This document shows positions 24,914 through 33,841 of a stretch of DNA of 64,000 nt, in pieces (the stretch's first letter is position 1; the number at the start of each line of letters is the position of its first letter). Source of the DNA: Bacteroides sp. (GTDB lineage: Bacteria; Bacteroidota; Bacteroidia; Bacteroidales; Muribaculaceae); contig JAAVEA010000026.1 of the NCBI GenBank assembly GCA_014801535.1, forward strand, positions 1 to 64,000, written 5' to 3'. The notes beneath the pieces are model-generated. The model made no database searches. It was not told the origin of the DNA and worked only from the letters and a program-made list of their open reading frames with translations. The translations under genes were made by a program, and so were the position numbers.

Positions 24914-26635
24914 ATGAGACTAAACTACGCATTCGGTGCTGCTCTATCCTTATTATCGGTAGCCGGCCTCAGCGCTTCCGCGCAACAGACCACTGTTGAC
25001 TATCTGAACGTAACTCCCGCCGACGGAGCTGTTCTGAAGAGCCTCAGTCAGATTGTTTTCACTCTTCCAACCGTTGACGATACTTTTGAGACCATGCTGA
25101 ATCCTGATGAAAGCAAACTTGAGGATGTGGCAGTGCTTAAAGACAATCAGAAAGTGGCTTCTTTCGCTGAATTTGGAGAGGCAACGGGTGACGACGAAGG
25201 AAACATGATCATGACCCTTATACTTTCAGAAACTATTGCTGCTGAGGGCGAATATACCATTTCAATACCGGAAGGGCTTTTCGTTCAGATGAACTGGGAA
25301 GACTTTACCATTGTAGAGGATGCGAAAATAACTGCTGCCTATAATGCCACATTCACCATCAACCCAACATTAAAATCTCCGGTTGATAATTATATACTCA
25401 CTCCGGCCAACGGCACAAAGGTTTCTGAAATATCAGAAATTACAATCGGATTCCCAGAAATTCCTGCATCTACAATGTTTGACGGATGGGAATTCCCGAA
25501 CGCAACATTCACTAATGGTGAAAACTCGATTGAGGCGATCATATCTTACGACTGGAATTCCGAAGAGGAGTACAGAGTAATGAAATTGACTCCAATCAAT
25601 GCGGATGAAGAGGAAAATCCTATTACAGAGGCCGGCAACTGGACACTCACCATAGAGGAGGGCACTTTCACTCTCAAAGGAGAAAGCAACGCTGAAATTA
25701 CAGCGGAGTTTATCGTAGAGACGGTGCCGACTGCATCTACGGTTGATATTGTTGCGGTTTCGCCCACCGATGGAGAGACTGTGAAATCGATCAGTCAGGT
25801 TCTTTTCACTCTGCCCGTTGTTGACCTCACATACGAAACAATGCTGAATATCGACATGGAAAAGGCTTCCGAATTTGCGGTGCTTAAAGGCGATGTGAAA
25901 GTTGCAGGATTCGGAGAGCTTGGAGAAGGAGGTGAAGATCTGGAAGGAAATATGACAATCCCTGTGATTCTTTCGTCAGCAGTCACTGAAGACGGCGAAT
26001 ACACCATATCAATTCCCGAAGGTATGTTCGCACAGATGGAATGGAATGATGAAGCCGGTGATATGGTAATCATGAAAGATGGCAAGATCACAGCTGCATA
26101 CACGGCTAATGTAACGGTCAATTCATCAATAAAGGCTCCGGTAGAGTCTTTCAATGTAACACCTGAAGACGGATCAAAAGTTTCTCAGATTTCCGAAGTA
26201 TTTATCGGATTCCCGGAAATTTCAGCCTCTACAATGTTCGATGGTTGGGAATTTCAGAACGCCACATTCTCTGACGGTGAGACATCTATCGAGGCTATCA
26301 TCAACTATGACTGGAATTCGGAAGAGGAATACAGAGTGATGAAAGTGATTCCCGTAAATGAAAATGAAGAGGAAACTCCCATAACTGCCGCCGGAACATG
26401 GATTCTTACTATCGAAAAAGGCACATTCGTGCTTGACGGAGATGAAAGCCCTGAAATCACGGCCACTTTCACTATAGAGAATTCCTCCACAGGTATCGAT
26501 GAAATCAACGCCGCATACAATGAGAACCTGAAGATCTTCTCTATCGACGGCAAGACCATTCCGGCCTCCGGATTAAACAGCCTTGAAAATGGCGTCTACA
26601 TCATCAACGGGAAAAAGATGGTTGTAAAGAAATAA
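24914..26635 (+). CDS. Secreted T9SS protein built from a tandem duplication
   Basis: 573 residues: a signal peptide (MRLNYAFGAALSLLSVAGLSASAQ), then two consecutive 249-residue units (about 28-276 and 277-520). Each holds two Ig-like beta domains, starting with TPADG/SPTDG and TPANG/TPEDG respectively. Between units the second domains are the closest, both carrying STMFDGWEF and YDWNSEEEYRVMK. The tail (NLKIFSIDGKTIPASGLNSLENGVYIINGKKMVVKK) is a T9SS type A signal. The protein is very acidic, with possible calcium-binding Asp/Glu clusters. No catalytic site is seen; a structural or adhesive role is most likely. No promoter of its own is evident. Confidence 0.82.
   Translation: MRLNYAFGAALSLLSVAGLSASAQQTTVDYLNVTPADGAVLKSLSQIVFTLPTVDDTFETMLNPDESKLEDVAVLKDNQKVASFAEFGEATGDDEGNMIMTLILSETIAAEGEYTISIPEGLFVQMNWEDFTIVEDAKITAAYNATFTINPTLKSPVDNYILTPANGTKVSEISEITIGFPEIPASTMFDGWEFPNATFTNGENSIEAIISYDWNSEEEYRVMKLTPINADEEENPITEAGNWTLTIEEGTFTLKGESNAEITAEFIVETVPTASTVDIVAVSPTDGETVKSISQVLFTLPVVDLTYETMLNIDMEKASEFAVLKGDVKVAGFGELGEGGEDLEGNMTIPVILSSAVTEDGEYTISIPEGMFAQMEWNDEAGDMVIMKDGKITAAYTANVTVNSSIKAPVESFNVTPEDGSKVSQISEVFIGFPEISASTMFDGWEFQNATFSDGETSIEAIINYDWNSEEEYRVMKVIPVNENEEETPITAAGTWILTIEKGTFVLDGDESPEITATFTIENSSTGIDEINAAYNENLKIFSIDGKTIPASGLNSLENGVYIINGKKMVVKK
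24995..26487 (+). repeat. 747-bp tandem intragenic duplication
   Basis: Unit 1 begins at 24995 (VDYLNVTP) and unit 2 at 25742 (VDIVAVSP), 249 codons apart. Segments such as the YDWNSEEEYRVMK coding stretch are nearly identical, and the rest has diverged at an estimated 35-40% of residues. Confidence 0.85.
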
Positions 26636-26736
26636 ACTGTACGTGTTTAAACAATAGAGTATGTTTTTACTTAGTTTTAAACCCAATAAGCTCTTGACCT
26701 TTAAACACCGACTTCATTCATAATCACGATATATAG

Positions 26737-26780
26737 ACTTGGTGAAAAGGGGATACCTGGCAAAGACCAAGTATCCCCTT
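26737..26780 (+). promoter_or_regulatory. Strong hairpin with a competing alternative stem
   Basis: AAGGGGATACCTGG (26747-26760) pairs with CCAAGTATCCCCTT (26767-26780) as a 14-bp stem with one mismatch. ACTTGGT (26737-26743) can instead pair with ACCAAGT (26766-26772), which uses the same right arm. There is no T run. It ends 22 bases before the C10 protease start, so it may terminate upstream read-through or tune expression of the protease. Confidence 0.55.
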
Positions 26781-26802
26781 CTCTAATTAAAAACCGATCC
26801 AT

Positions 26803-29370
26803 ATGAATAATAAATGCTTATCTGCCTTGCTCACACTCATGGTGACACTTCCCGCCGTCGGGAAAGTGATCACACCGGAGCAGGCATTGCAGCGGGTCAA
26901 AGCCGACTCTCCTGCTCTTATGGCAAAAGGGGCCGGAAAAGGCACGCCGCAATTGGTCTATACTGCCTTGACCGAGAAGGGCACACCCGGAGTATATATT
27001 TTCAACAACCCGGAAGGAAAAGGATTTGTGGCTCTCAGCGCTGACGATGCGGCACTCCCTTTGCTTGGGTATTCCGACAGATGGAATTTCACCAGCGATA
27101 ACCTACCTCCGCAATTGGAATGGTGGCTCTCGGAATATAGCCGACAGATTGAATATGCGCGTCAGAAAGGGATGACTTCCTCCCCTGCCTTCACACGCAA
27201 GATCTCTCGTTCGGGAGCCCGCGAACCGATAGCCCCGCAAATGAAAACAATGTGGGATCAGATTGCGCCATACAACAATCAATGCCCTCTAAGCGGGAAT
27301 GACCGCACCTGGACAGGATGCGTGGCCACAGCTATGGCGCAGGTGATGAAATATTGGGATTATCCCGAAAAAGGAACAGGCTCAATAACATATACTGTCG
27401 AAAGCCTTGAAAAAAAGGTGACGATGAATTTCGGTCTAAAGAAATTCGACTGGGAGAATATGCTCGACACATATATCGACGGTCAGTACACGCAGGAGCA
27501 GGCTGATGCCGTGGCCTACCTTATGAAAGCATGCGGTTACTCGGTAAAGATGGAATATTCCATGGATTCTTCCGGCGCACTGGCCATGAATATAGGTAAT
27601 GCCTTCAAGAAGTATTTCAATTATGACGGCAATCTTCTCTATACTCTGCGCGAATATTATTCTTCCGCAGAATGGGACGAAATGATGTATGATAATCTGA
27701 AGAATGTCGGTCCGGTGGTATATGGGGGAGGTTCGGCGCTCGGAGGAGGACACTCGTTCGTTTGCGACGGATATGACGGCGAAGGCCTCTATCATTTCAA
27801 CTGGGGATGGTCGGGAATGTCAGACGGTTATTTCTCTCTCGATGCCCTCAATCCGGATGCTCTCGGCACAGGAGGTGGATCCGGAGGAGGATATAATTTC
27901 ACTCAGGATGCAGTGTTCGGTATCCAGCCTCCCACAGGGAAACCGGTAGAGGAAAGACCTTTGTTCCTTACTCAGGAGGGGGAATTATCCGGTAGCCTTT
28001 CGGGAACGACTCTCTCGTTTTCACTCACCAATTCCGGAGAGCCTATGTGGGTAAACTATAACCCATCGACAATGTATCTGAAATTCGGAGCCATGTTTTA
28101 TCCTCAGGGTGATAATGCTGCTGAACCCGTATATCATGACATATCTTCCAAACGATTCTCCATACAGCCGGGCTATGGAACAAACTCCCAGGTATTGCGT
28201 CCGTCGGTCAATCTCTCTTCCATCAAATTAGACGATGGCACCTACAAGGTGGTTGTCGGAACTGTTGACGTGCCTCAGGGCACCACATCTTCAGCTACCG
28301 ACGGTGAGGGTTTTGTGGAAGTGAAACCGAGATATGGAATGGCCAACTATGTCACTCTGAAAGTTGAAAACGGTGTCTACTCCGTAAGCAGTGATCTTCT
28401 TGAGCCATTGAAACTGTCAGGTGAAATCATCGGCGACCTTTACTATGGAATGCTTACCAAGGTAAGAGTGACCGTTGAGAATCCTTCCGATGTGGAACGC
28501 ACAAGCGGATTCGCTCCCGTTTTCTGCGACAGCCAGGGTCCCGTACTTCTCGGAGAAAGCATTTATGTCTCCATCCCTCCGAAATCAAAAGTTACAAGGG
28601 AATGGACCACTTCGCTCAACCAGTATGTTACATTTATTGACCCCTTCCTTGATAAACCTCTCACATTCACTTTCTTCAATGAAGTGGACTACTCATTCTA
28701 TAATGATCTGTTCTCTGCCGAAGTGATTCTCAAATCCAATCCCGGCACACCCGTGATATATCTTGATTCTCCGTTGACAATCGAGAATTCTACAAAAGAA
28801 GGAAGCAATACCATCATTCACGACTGCCGCAATATTCATGTCACGGGATCTCTGTCAATCACTCGCGGCTTGTTTAATTATCCGGTGACGCTTCTTCTCG
28901 CCGTGCCATACAATAGTGAGCAGGTGGAGATTGTGAACTCAGTGAGTCAGGATATCTATATGTCGCCCGATTCTCCCGAGACTAAGACCGCGAAATATGA
29001 TTTAACCATGTCGTATCCTACGGCAGACCCTGAGCAGCAATATTATCTTGTCCTCGCCTATCAGGGTCCTTCGGGACTGGTTACACTCACCGGTATGACT
29101 CCGGTCAAATTTGCAGACATCTCGGGAATAGGTATGGTAGAAGCAGACAATAATTTCAGTGTCGTTTTCGACCGTAATGCGGGTGAGATAAGCGTCTCAG
29201 CCTCTGAGAATATTGCCGGATTAGACATATTCGATATTACCGGGCGCAAGGCTGACAAAAATATCATTATCGATGGAGCCAGAGCAACAGCTGCCGTTTC
29301 GGGAAGTGGAATCTTCCTGGTTACAGTCAGAGATGCTTCCGGAAATCGGAAAACATTTAAGGTAAACTGA
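26803..29370 (+). CDS. C10 (streptopain-like) cysteine protease with T9SS tail
   Basis: 855 residues: a signal peptide (MNNKCLSALLTLMVTLPAVG), a Spi/propeptide domain (about 20-130; YIFNNPEGKGFVALSADDAALPLLGYS) and a C10 catalytic domain (about 140-385). The nucleophile is Cys173 in TWTGCVATAMAQVMKYW and the general base is His317 in GGGHSFVCDGYD; HFNWGWSGMSDGYF follows as expected. Two beta domains (about 390-760) and a T9SS type A tail (LDIFDITGRKADKNI...GIFLVTVRDASGNRKTFKVN) complete it. All key residues are intact, so an active secreted protease of the SpeB/interpain type is predicted. The enzyme probably matures by removing the prodomain. Confidence 0.93.
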   Translation: MNNKCLSALLTLMVTLPAVGKVITPEQALQRVKADSPALMAKGAGKGTPQLVYTALTEKGTPGVYIFNNPEGKGFVALSADDAALPLLGYSDRWNFTSDNLPPQLEWWLSEYSRQIEYARQKGMTSSPAFTRKISRSGAREPIAPQMKTMWDQIAPYNNQCPLSGNDRTWTGCVATAMAQVMKYWDYPEKGTGSITYTVESLEKKVTMNFGLKKFDWENMLDTYIDGQYTQEQADAVAYLMKACGYSVKMEYSMDSSGALAMNIGNAFKKYFNYDGNLLYTLREYYSSAEWDEMMYDNLKNVGPVVYGGGSALGGGHSFVCDGYDGEGLYHFNWGWSGMSDGYFSLDALNPDALGTGGGSGGGYNFTQDAVFGIQPPTGKPVEERPLFLTQEGELSGSLSGTTLSFSLTNSGEPMWVNYNPSTMYLKFGAMFYPQGDNAAEPVYHDISSKRFSIQPGYGTNSQVLRPSVNLSSIKLDDGTYKVVVGTVDVPQGTTSSATDGEGFVEVKPRYGMANYVTLKVENGVYSVSSDLLEPLKLSGEIIGDLYYGMLTKVRVTVENPSDVERTSGFAPVFCDSQGPVLLGESIYVSIPPKSKVTREWTTSLNQYVTFIDPFLDKPLTFTFFNEVDYSFYNDLFSAEVILKSNPGTPVIYLDSPLTIENSTKEGSNTIIHDCRNIHVTGSLSITRGLFNYPVTLLLAVPYNSEQVEIVNSVSQDIYMSPDSPETKTAKYDLTMSYPTADPEQQYYLVLAYQGPSGLVTLTGMTPVKFADISGIGMVEADNNFSVVFDRNAGEISVSASENIAGLDIFDITGRKADKNIIIDGARATAAVSGSGIFLVTVRDASGNRKTFKVN

Positions 29371-29447
29371 CAAAATTGCAAGTAGGTCAGAACACCTATT
29401 TACAAATTTACAAATAAGCCAATCACCACACTTCTAAAATTATATAT

Positions 29448-32400
29448 ATGAAAAGAACGTATATACTCGGTCTATTTCTGATGTTTCTTTTAGGGATAGG
29501 TTTTAATGCCTCCGCACTTAAAGTGACATTGGAATGGGACACCCCCGGAGCATTAAAGCTCCAGCTTGGATCTCTCTATGGCGAATTCGCCGAACTGAGC
29601 GAGGATCAGACTTCCTACACATGGGAAACCAACAGCTCCTACGGATATGTTTATGTATTTGCCGCCGACAACAACCGACTTATCGGAGCAAAGACGGAAG
29701 ATGGCTCAAAAACATTTTCAGTAGGGGGCACACCTCCGCGCATCACTTTGAATCTAACAAGTGCCGATGACGGGAAGACCGTAAAGATCGAAACCGCAAA
29801 ACTTGAACGCAACGACACTTTCTCAATAGATGTTGTTAACGGTCTTGTAAATATTCTTTCTGCGGAATTCAGTTCAGGCTATACTCTGGATCTGCAGAAA
29901 GGTCAGCACACTTATAATTTCAATGCGGACTATGACGATCCGCTGAAGATCTCGCTTACGGCTATCGATGCTGCATATAGCATTACTCTTAACGGCGAGC
30001 CTATCGCTAAAAATCAGTGGTATCCAAGATATGAGAATATCAATGTCAAATCAGGTGACATTATACGGATTCAAGTATACGAGAACAGTGCCGATGAACC
30101 CGGGGAATGTAAATTAACCGTAGAATATGGCAGCGGTATGGAAGGGTGCATATCAAATATCCGGGATGCTTCTTCCGAACGATGGTATTATCCGGAAGAG
30201 ATGCCCGATAACAGCCTCACCATGCTTGAGAACAGTGAAATCAGGGTTAATTTCGTAAAAGATGATTTCAATATCACCAAAGCATATCTCAATGGGAAAG
30301 ACATTTCCGATTCCATCATCACAAGCACTTTTGACGGAACTCAATCAGTGACTTTCACCGTTACCGAAGAAAACAACATATTCAAAGTTGACGGAACAAA
30401 AAAGGTTTATGGCGCGGTTGACTTCACAGGCTACATAATAAATGGAGAAGGCGTGGATTTCTCACTCTCTTATCAAGGAGAACCATTCTCCATTCCCGCA
30501 GGAGAGAGTGTGACTGAAGACATCGTCGTCACTCCCTCATTGACTATGCCGGCTTCCGAGACGAAGAAATATGTGATCCCTATTTCTGAAAAAAATGCAA
30601 AATTCTTCTTTGCTCCGAAAAAAGGTTACTACATCTCTTCTCTCTATACTCTCACCCCCGAGGGTATAATCGAACAGCATTCAGGCAACTCTTCAATGAC
30701 AGCCGATATAGATGGCACTACATTCTACATGACAGTTGAAAAACTTCCCGAGGAATATAATGCCAGATTAACGATAGTAGGCTCTGATTTCAACATGCGG
30801 ATAAGCTCTTCCTCTCCCTCTTCATCCAACTGGGGCAACCCTTCTTCTCCATCATATTCAACAACTCCCGGAGAAAGAGAGATAAGCTTTATTCCGGGCT
30901 ACGGCACTCCCCTTGTTTTCGGATTCAGCACTGACGGCAATCGCAACCCCGCTCTATATCTTGATGGCGGAGAAGTTCAAGGCACTGAAAACTCCGACAG
31001 TGGTGCAATAGAATATTACATCACACCTTATAGCCCCTCGGCCGATGATTCTGTTCCGGCAGGATCACAATCAGTGATAAATGTTTATAACTCGGCCTCC
31101 GAACGTCCTCAGATGTCTGGAGCTTCTCTCGAACTCGGAGAAGGAGCCGATGCCGGATTCTTCTATAGTCCGGTGCTTCACAAAGCCAATCCGGAAGGAC
31201 AGGCCGTGATTTCAGGCACACAATTTATTGTCAGACCTTCTTCTCCGGAAATGGTCGTGATATACAAAAATGAAATCATGGCTCTTGATGAAAATGGCGA
31301 ATTTGTGTTCAGTGCAACAGGAAACGCCCGTAACAACATTGTGAAAGTAGTGACGGCCGAATCTGCTGATATCAAATATGAGCTTACACCCGCTCCGGAT
31401 TCAACTGTTGAAACCCTCGATGAGATTACCATTAGTTTCCCTGATGCCGAGAAAGTGGAATTCACAGGTGAATTTTATTCATTCGTGCTTAGAAGCGGCG
31501 GATATTTCGCCGTGCCTGGATTGAATTGCGAGAAAGATGATTCCGCTAAAGTTCCGACTTTCCATCTTACAATTCCCGAAGGTGTCGTGACTCCGGTAGG
31601 TGATTATTCGCTGATTATTGAAGAAGGAACCTTCAATGTCGACGGAATCCCGTCTCCCGAGATCCGTGCAAGCTTTACCCTTGATCGTGAATCCCCGACT
31701 GACTATATCGTTTCGCCCGAAAAAACCATTGTCTATCAGGACTACGGATTTGATTTCGCTATCGTATTCGATGTGTCAACTACTGTGGGATGGACATTCG
31801 ATTATTCTAAATTCCATCTGTCGTTCGATAACACACCTCTGACTCCCACTACTGACTATGCAATGTTCAGCGAAACCAACATGCTAATGTTCCAGGTTAC
31901 AAACAAGGAGTATCTCAAGGAGGGTCATCTTGTACTTGAAATCGAGGCCGACGCCTTCAAACTCGGCTCCACTCCCTCGCCGGCCATATCAGCAGAATGG
32001 GACGTTGTGGCTCCAAAGACTTTTGCAGTTGAGGTTTCAACCAAGAATCCGGCTGACGAAAACGGATATGTCAACGATCTCTCGGAGATATATGTCGTGT
32101 TCCCGGAAGCCACAAGTGGTGAAGTCTTCATGGGAAGCGCCGCATTCCTGCATTCACGCGACTACAGCTACGGTCAGACCGCTGTCATCTCTATAGATGA
32201 GAACTATAAACCAGGAGTAAAAGTGGTTCTTACTTTCGATCCGGCTCCCAATAAGGAGGGTGAATACAATCTATCGATGCATACAGGCGCAATCACTCTC
32301 GACGGCACATTCGAGTCTCCCGGTGTCGACGAGTCATTCCTGTTCGACAAAGAATCGGGCATATGTACGGCATTTGCCGATCAGAACGGAAATGTAACCG

Positions 32401-32510
32401 TATTCACAACCGACGGAAAAGTCGTGCTTAACAATGTTCCGTCAGATCAACTCAGAAATCTTGAAAACGGCATATACATAATAAATGGAAAGAAAACTAT
32501 TGTAAAGTAA
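29448..32510 (+). CDS. Large secreted T9SS protein of unknown function
   Basis: 1020 residues with a signal peptide (MKRTYILGLFLMFLLGIGFNASA). The N-terminal half (about 25-620) holds short beta modules with a Thr/Lys-rich pattern (LKVTLEWDTPGALKLQLG, YTWETNSSYGYVYVFAADNN). Residues 640-970 hold three Ig-like units of the style TPAPDSTVETLDEITISFP, related to those of the 573-residue protein. The tail (GNVTVFTTDGKVVLNNVP...LENGIYIINGKKTIVK) is a T9SS type A signal almost the same as in that neighbour. No catalytic motif is seen. It ends the cargo region with a strong terminator. Confidence 0.8.
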   Translation: MKRTYILGLFLMFLLGIGFNASALKVTLEWDTPGALKLQLGSLYGEFAELSEDQTSYTWETNSSYGYVYVFAADNNRLIGAKTEDGSKTFSVGGTPPRITLNLTSADDGKTVKIETAKLERNDTFSIDVVNGLVNILSAEFSSGYTLDLQKGQHTYNFNADYDDPLKISLTAIDAAYSITLNGEPIAKNQWYPRYENINVKSGDIIRIQVYENSADEPGECKLTVEYGSGMEGCISNIRDASSERWYYPEEMPDNSLTMLENSEIRVNFVKDDFNITKAYLNGKDISDSIITSTFDGTQSVTFTVTEENNIFKVDGTKKVYGAVDFTGYIINGEGVDFSLSYQGEPFSIPAGESVTEDIVVTPSLTMPASETKKYVIPISEKNAKFFFAPKKGYYISSLYTLTPEGIIEQHSGNSSMTADIDGTTFYMTVEKLPEEYNARLTIVGSDFNMRISSSSPSSSNWGNPSSPSYSTTPGEREISFIPGYGTPLVFGFSTDGNRNPALYLDGGEVQGTENSDSGAIEYYITPYSPSADDSVPAGSQSVINVYNSASERPQMSGASLELGEGADAGFFYSPVLHKANPEGQAVISGTQFIVRPSSPEMVVIYKNEIMALDENGEFVFSATGNARNNIVKVVTAESADIKYELTPAPDSTVETLDEITISFPDAEKVEFTGEFYSFVLRSGGYFAVPGLNCEKDDSAKVPTFHLTIPEGVVTPVGDYSLIIEEGTFNVDGIPSPEIRASFTLDRESPTDYIVSPEKTIVYQDYGFDFAIVFDVSTTVGWTFDYSKFHLSFDNTPLTPTTDYAMFSETNMLMFQVTNKEYLKEGHLVLEIEADAFKLGSTPSPAISAEWDVVAPKTFAVEVSTKNPADENGYVNDLSEIYVVFPEATSGEVFMGSAAFLHSRDYSYGQTAVISIDENYKPGVKVVLTFDPAPNKEGEYNLSMHTGAITLDGTFESPGVDESFLFDKESGICTAFADQNGNVTVFTTDGKVVLNNVPSDQLRNLENGIYIINGKKTIVK

Positions 32511-32539
32511 CTGTTAATTCATCTTGATTTATTTATCGG

Positions 32540-32572
32540 GAAGGCCGTTTCATACGAAACGGTCTTCTTTCT
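32540..32572 (+). terminator. Rho-independent terminator
   Basis: GAAGGCCGTTTC (32540-32551) and GAAACGGTCTTC (32556-32567) pair over a 4-base loop with one G-U pair, followed by TTTCTTTT. Confidence 0.85.
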
Positions 32573-32617
32573 TTTCTATCTTTTCAATCATTTTTATCTT
32601 TTTTTGCACGCAATAAT

Positions 32618-32648
32618 TTGGAAATTCAGAATAGGCTGTGTAATTTTG
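32618..32648 (+). promoter_or_regulatory. Promoter of the pyrE operon
   Basis: TTG (32618-32620), 20 bases, TAATTTTG (32641-32648). Transcription should begin near 32655, which rules out the upstream TTG start at 32653 in the ORF track. Confidence 0.8.
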
Positions 32649-32724
32649 TTGTTTGTTAGCGAGGGAAACGAAAAAAGAAATACTCAAAACTTCTCACCCT
32701 CCAACACATTTAAACGAGTTCAAT

Positions 32725-33378
32725 ATGAAAAAACCTGAACGTCTTTTAGCCGAAAAATTCCTTCAAGTGAGTGCAATAAAACTTCAACCCGATATCCCTT
32801 TCGTATGGGGTTCAGGGTGGAACTCACCATTATATAACGATCATCGCCGCATCCTCTCCTATCCCGATCTTCGCAATCAGGTGAAGGTAATAATCGCCAA
32901 GACAATAATCGAAAAATTCCCCGAGACTCAAGCAATAGCAAGCGTTTCGACTGGCGCTATACCTTTGGGCACTCTCGTGGCCGATACATTAGGACTCCCC
33001 TTCTGTTATGTGAGGGAAACACCGAAAGATCACGGATTGGAAAATCAGATTGAAGGCAATCTCAAACCCGGATGGAAAGTGGTGCTTATTGAAGATCTCA
33101 TAACTACCGGAGCCAACTCGGTGCGCGCCAAAGACGCCGTTGAAAATGCCGGGTGCGAGGCTCTGGGGCTTATCTCTATTTTCAGTTATGAGTTCCCTAT
33201 GTCGGTGAAACGCCTCAAGGATGCCGATCTACGGTCAATATCACTGATAAACTACGCTGATATGCTTGATGCCGCCGTGGAGATGGAATATATCCGTCCG
33301 CGCGACCTTGACACGATTGAAGAATGGCGCCAGGATCCTTCAAACTGGGTGCCGGCTCCCATACAGACAAAATTCTAA
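32725..33378 (+). CDS. pyrE: Orotate phosphoribosyltransferase
   Basis: 217 residues from the ATG at 32725, which starts MKKPERLLAEKFLQ; the longer track start lies at the transcription start itself. Type I PRTase fold with the orotate site region VWGSGWNSPLYNDHRRILSYP (about 27-47), a catalytic-loop region RETPKDHGLENQIEGN (about 95-110) and the PRPP loop VVLIEDLITTGANSV (about 117-131). It makes OMP from orotate and PRPP in pyrimidine synthesis. The SRPBCC gene follows after 9 bases, an arrangement I recall as common in Bacteroidales. Confidence 0.95.
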   Translation: MKKPERLLAEKFLQVSAIKLQPDIPFVWGSGWNSPLYNDHRRILSYPDLRNQVKVIIAKTIIEKFPETQAIASVSTGAIPLGTLVADTLGLPFCYVRETPKDHGLENQIEGNLKPGWKVVLIEDLITTGANSVRAKDAVENAGCEALGLISIFSYEFPMSVKRLKDADLRSISLINYADMLDAAVEMEYIRPRDLDTIEEWRQDPSNWVPAPIQTKF

Positions 33379-33387
33379 TTTAAAACG

Positions 33388-33822
33388 ATGGCTGAATATA
33401 AAAGTGCGGAAACTCCCGTCAAAGCATCCGCAGATGCTGTTTTCAACAAGCTTTCAAACCTCGAAGGCCTTAAAGATTTGCTAAGCCGTGTGCCTGAAGA
33501 GCAGGTGCCGGCCGATCAACGTGATTTGTTCAATCAGATTCAGATCACACCCGACACCATCTCTTTCCCTGCCGGACCTGTGGGTAACCTGACTCTTCAG
33601 CTCACAGAAACTGTAAAACCCACCTTCATCAAGCTCGAAGGTGCGGGCACACCAGTGCCGATGGCGCTGATATTACATATATATCCCTCTACGGAGGTAT
33701 CTTGTTCGGTGCAGGTTGAGATTGACCTGCAGATTCCTGCCATGCTTAAACCTATGGTAAGCGGTCCGATCAACAAGATGGTGAGCCAGTTTGCCGATAT
33801 GCTCCGCAATCTTCCTTTCTGA
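33388..33822 (+). CDS. SRPBCC (START-like) family protein
   Basis: 144 residues with the helix-grip pattern: an opening SAETPVKASADAVFNKLSNLEGL, then ITPDTISFPAGPVGNLTLQLTE, and a closing long helix MVSGPINKMVSQFADMLRNLPF. No signal peptide. The ligand is unknown. Its 9-base distance from pyrE means they share a transcript; the tie to pyrimidine synthesis is by position only. Confidence 0.82.
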   Translation: MAEYKSAETPVKASADAVFNKLSNLEGLKDLLSRVPEEQVPADQRDLFNQIQITPDTISFPAGPVGNLTLQLTETVKPTFIKLEGAGTPVPMALILHIYPSTEVSCSVQVEIDLQIPAMLKPMVSGPINKMVSQFADMLRNLPF

Positions 33823-33841
33823 TAACCTGATGCCATAAAAT

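Noticed and set aside
32653-32724. Upstream extension of pyrE from TTG
   Set aside because: It lies at the predicted transcription start and the extra residues do not fit the family.
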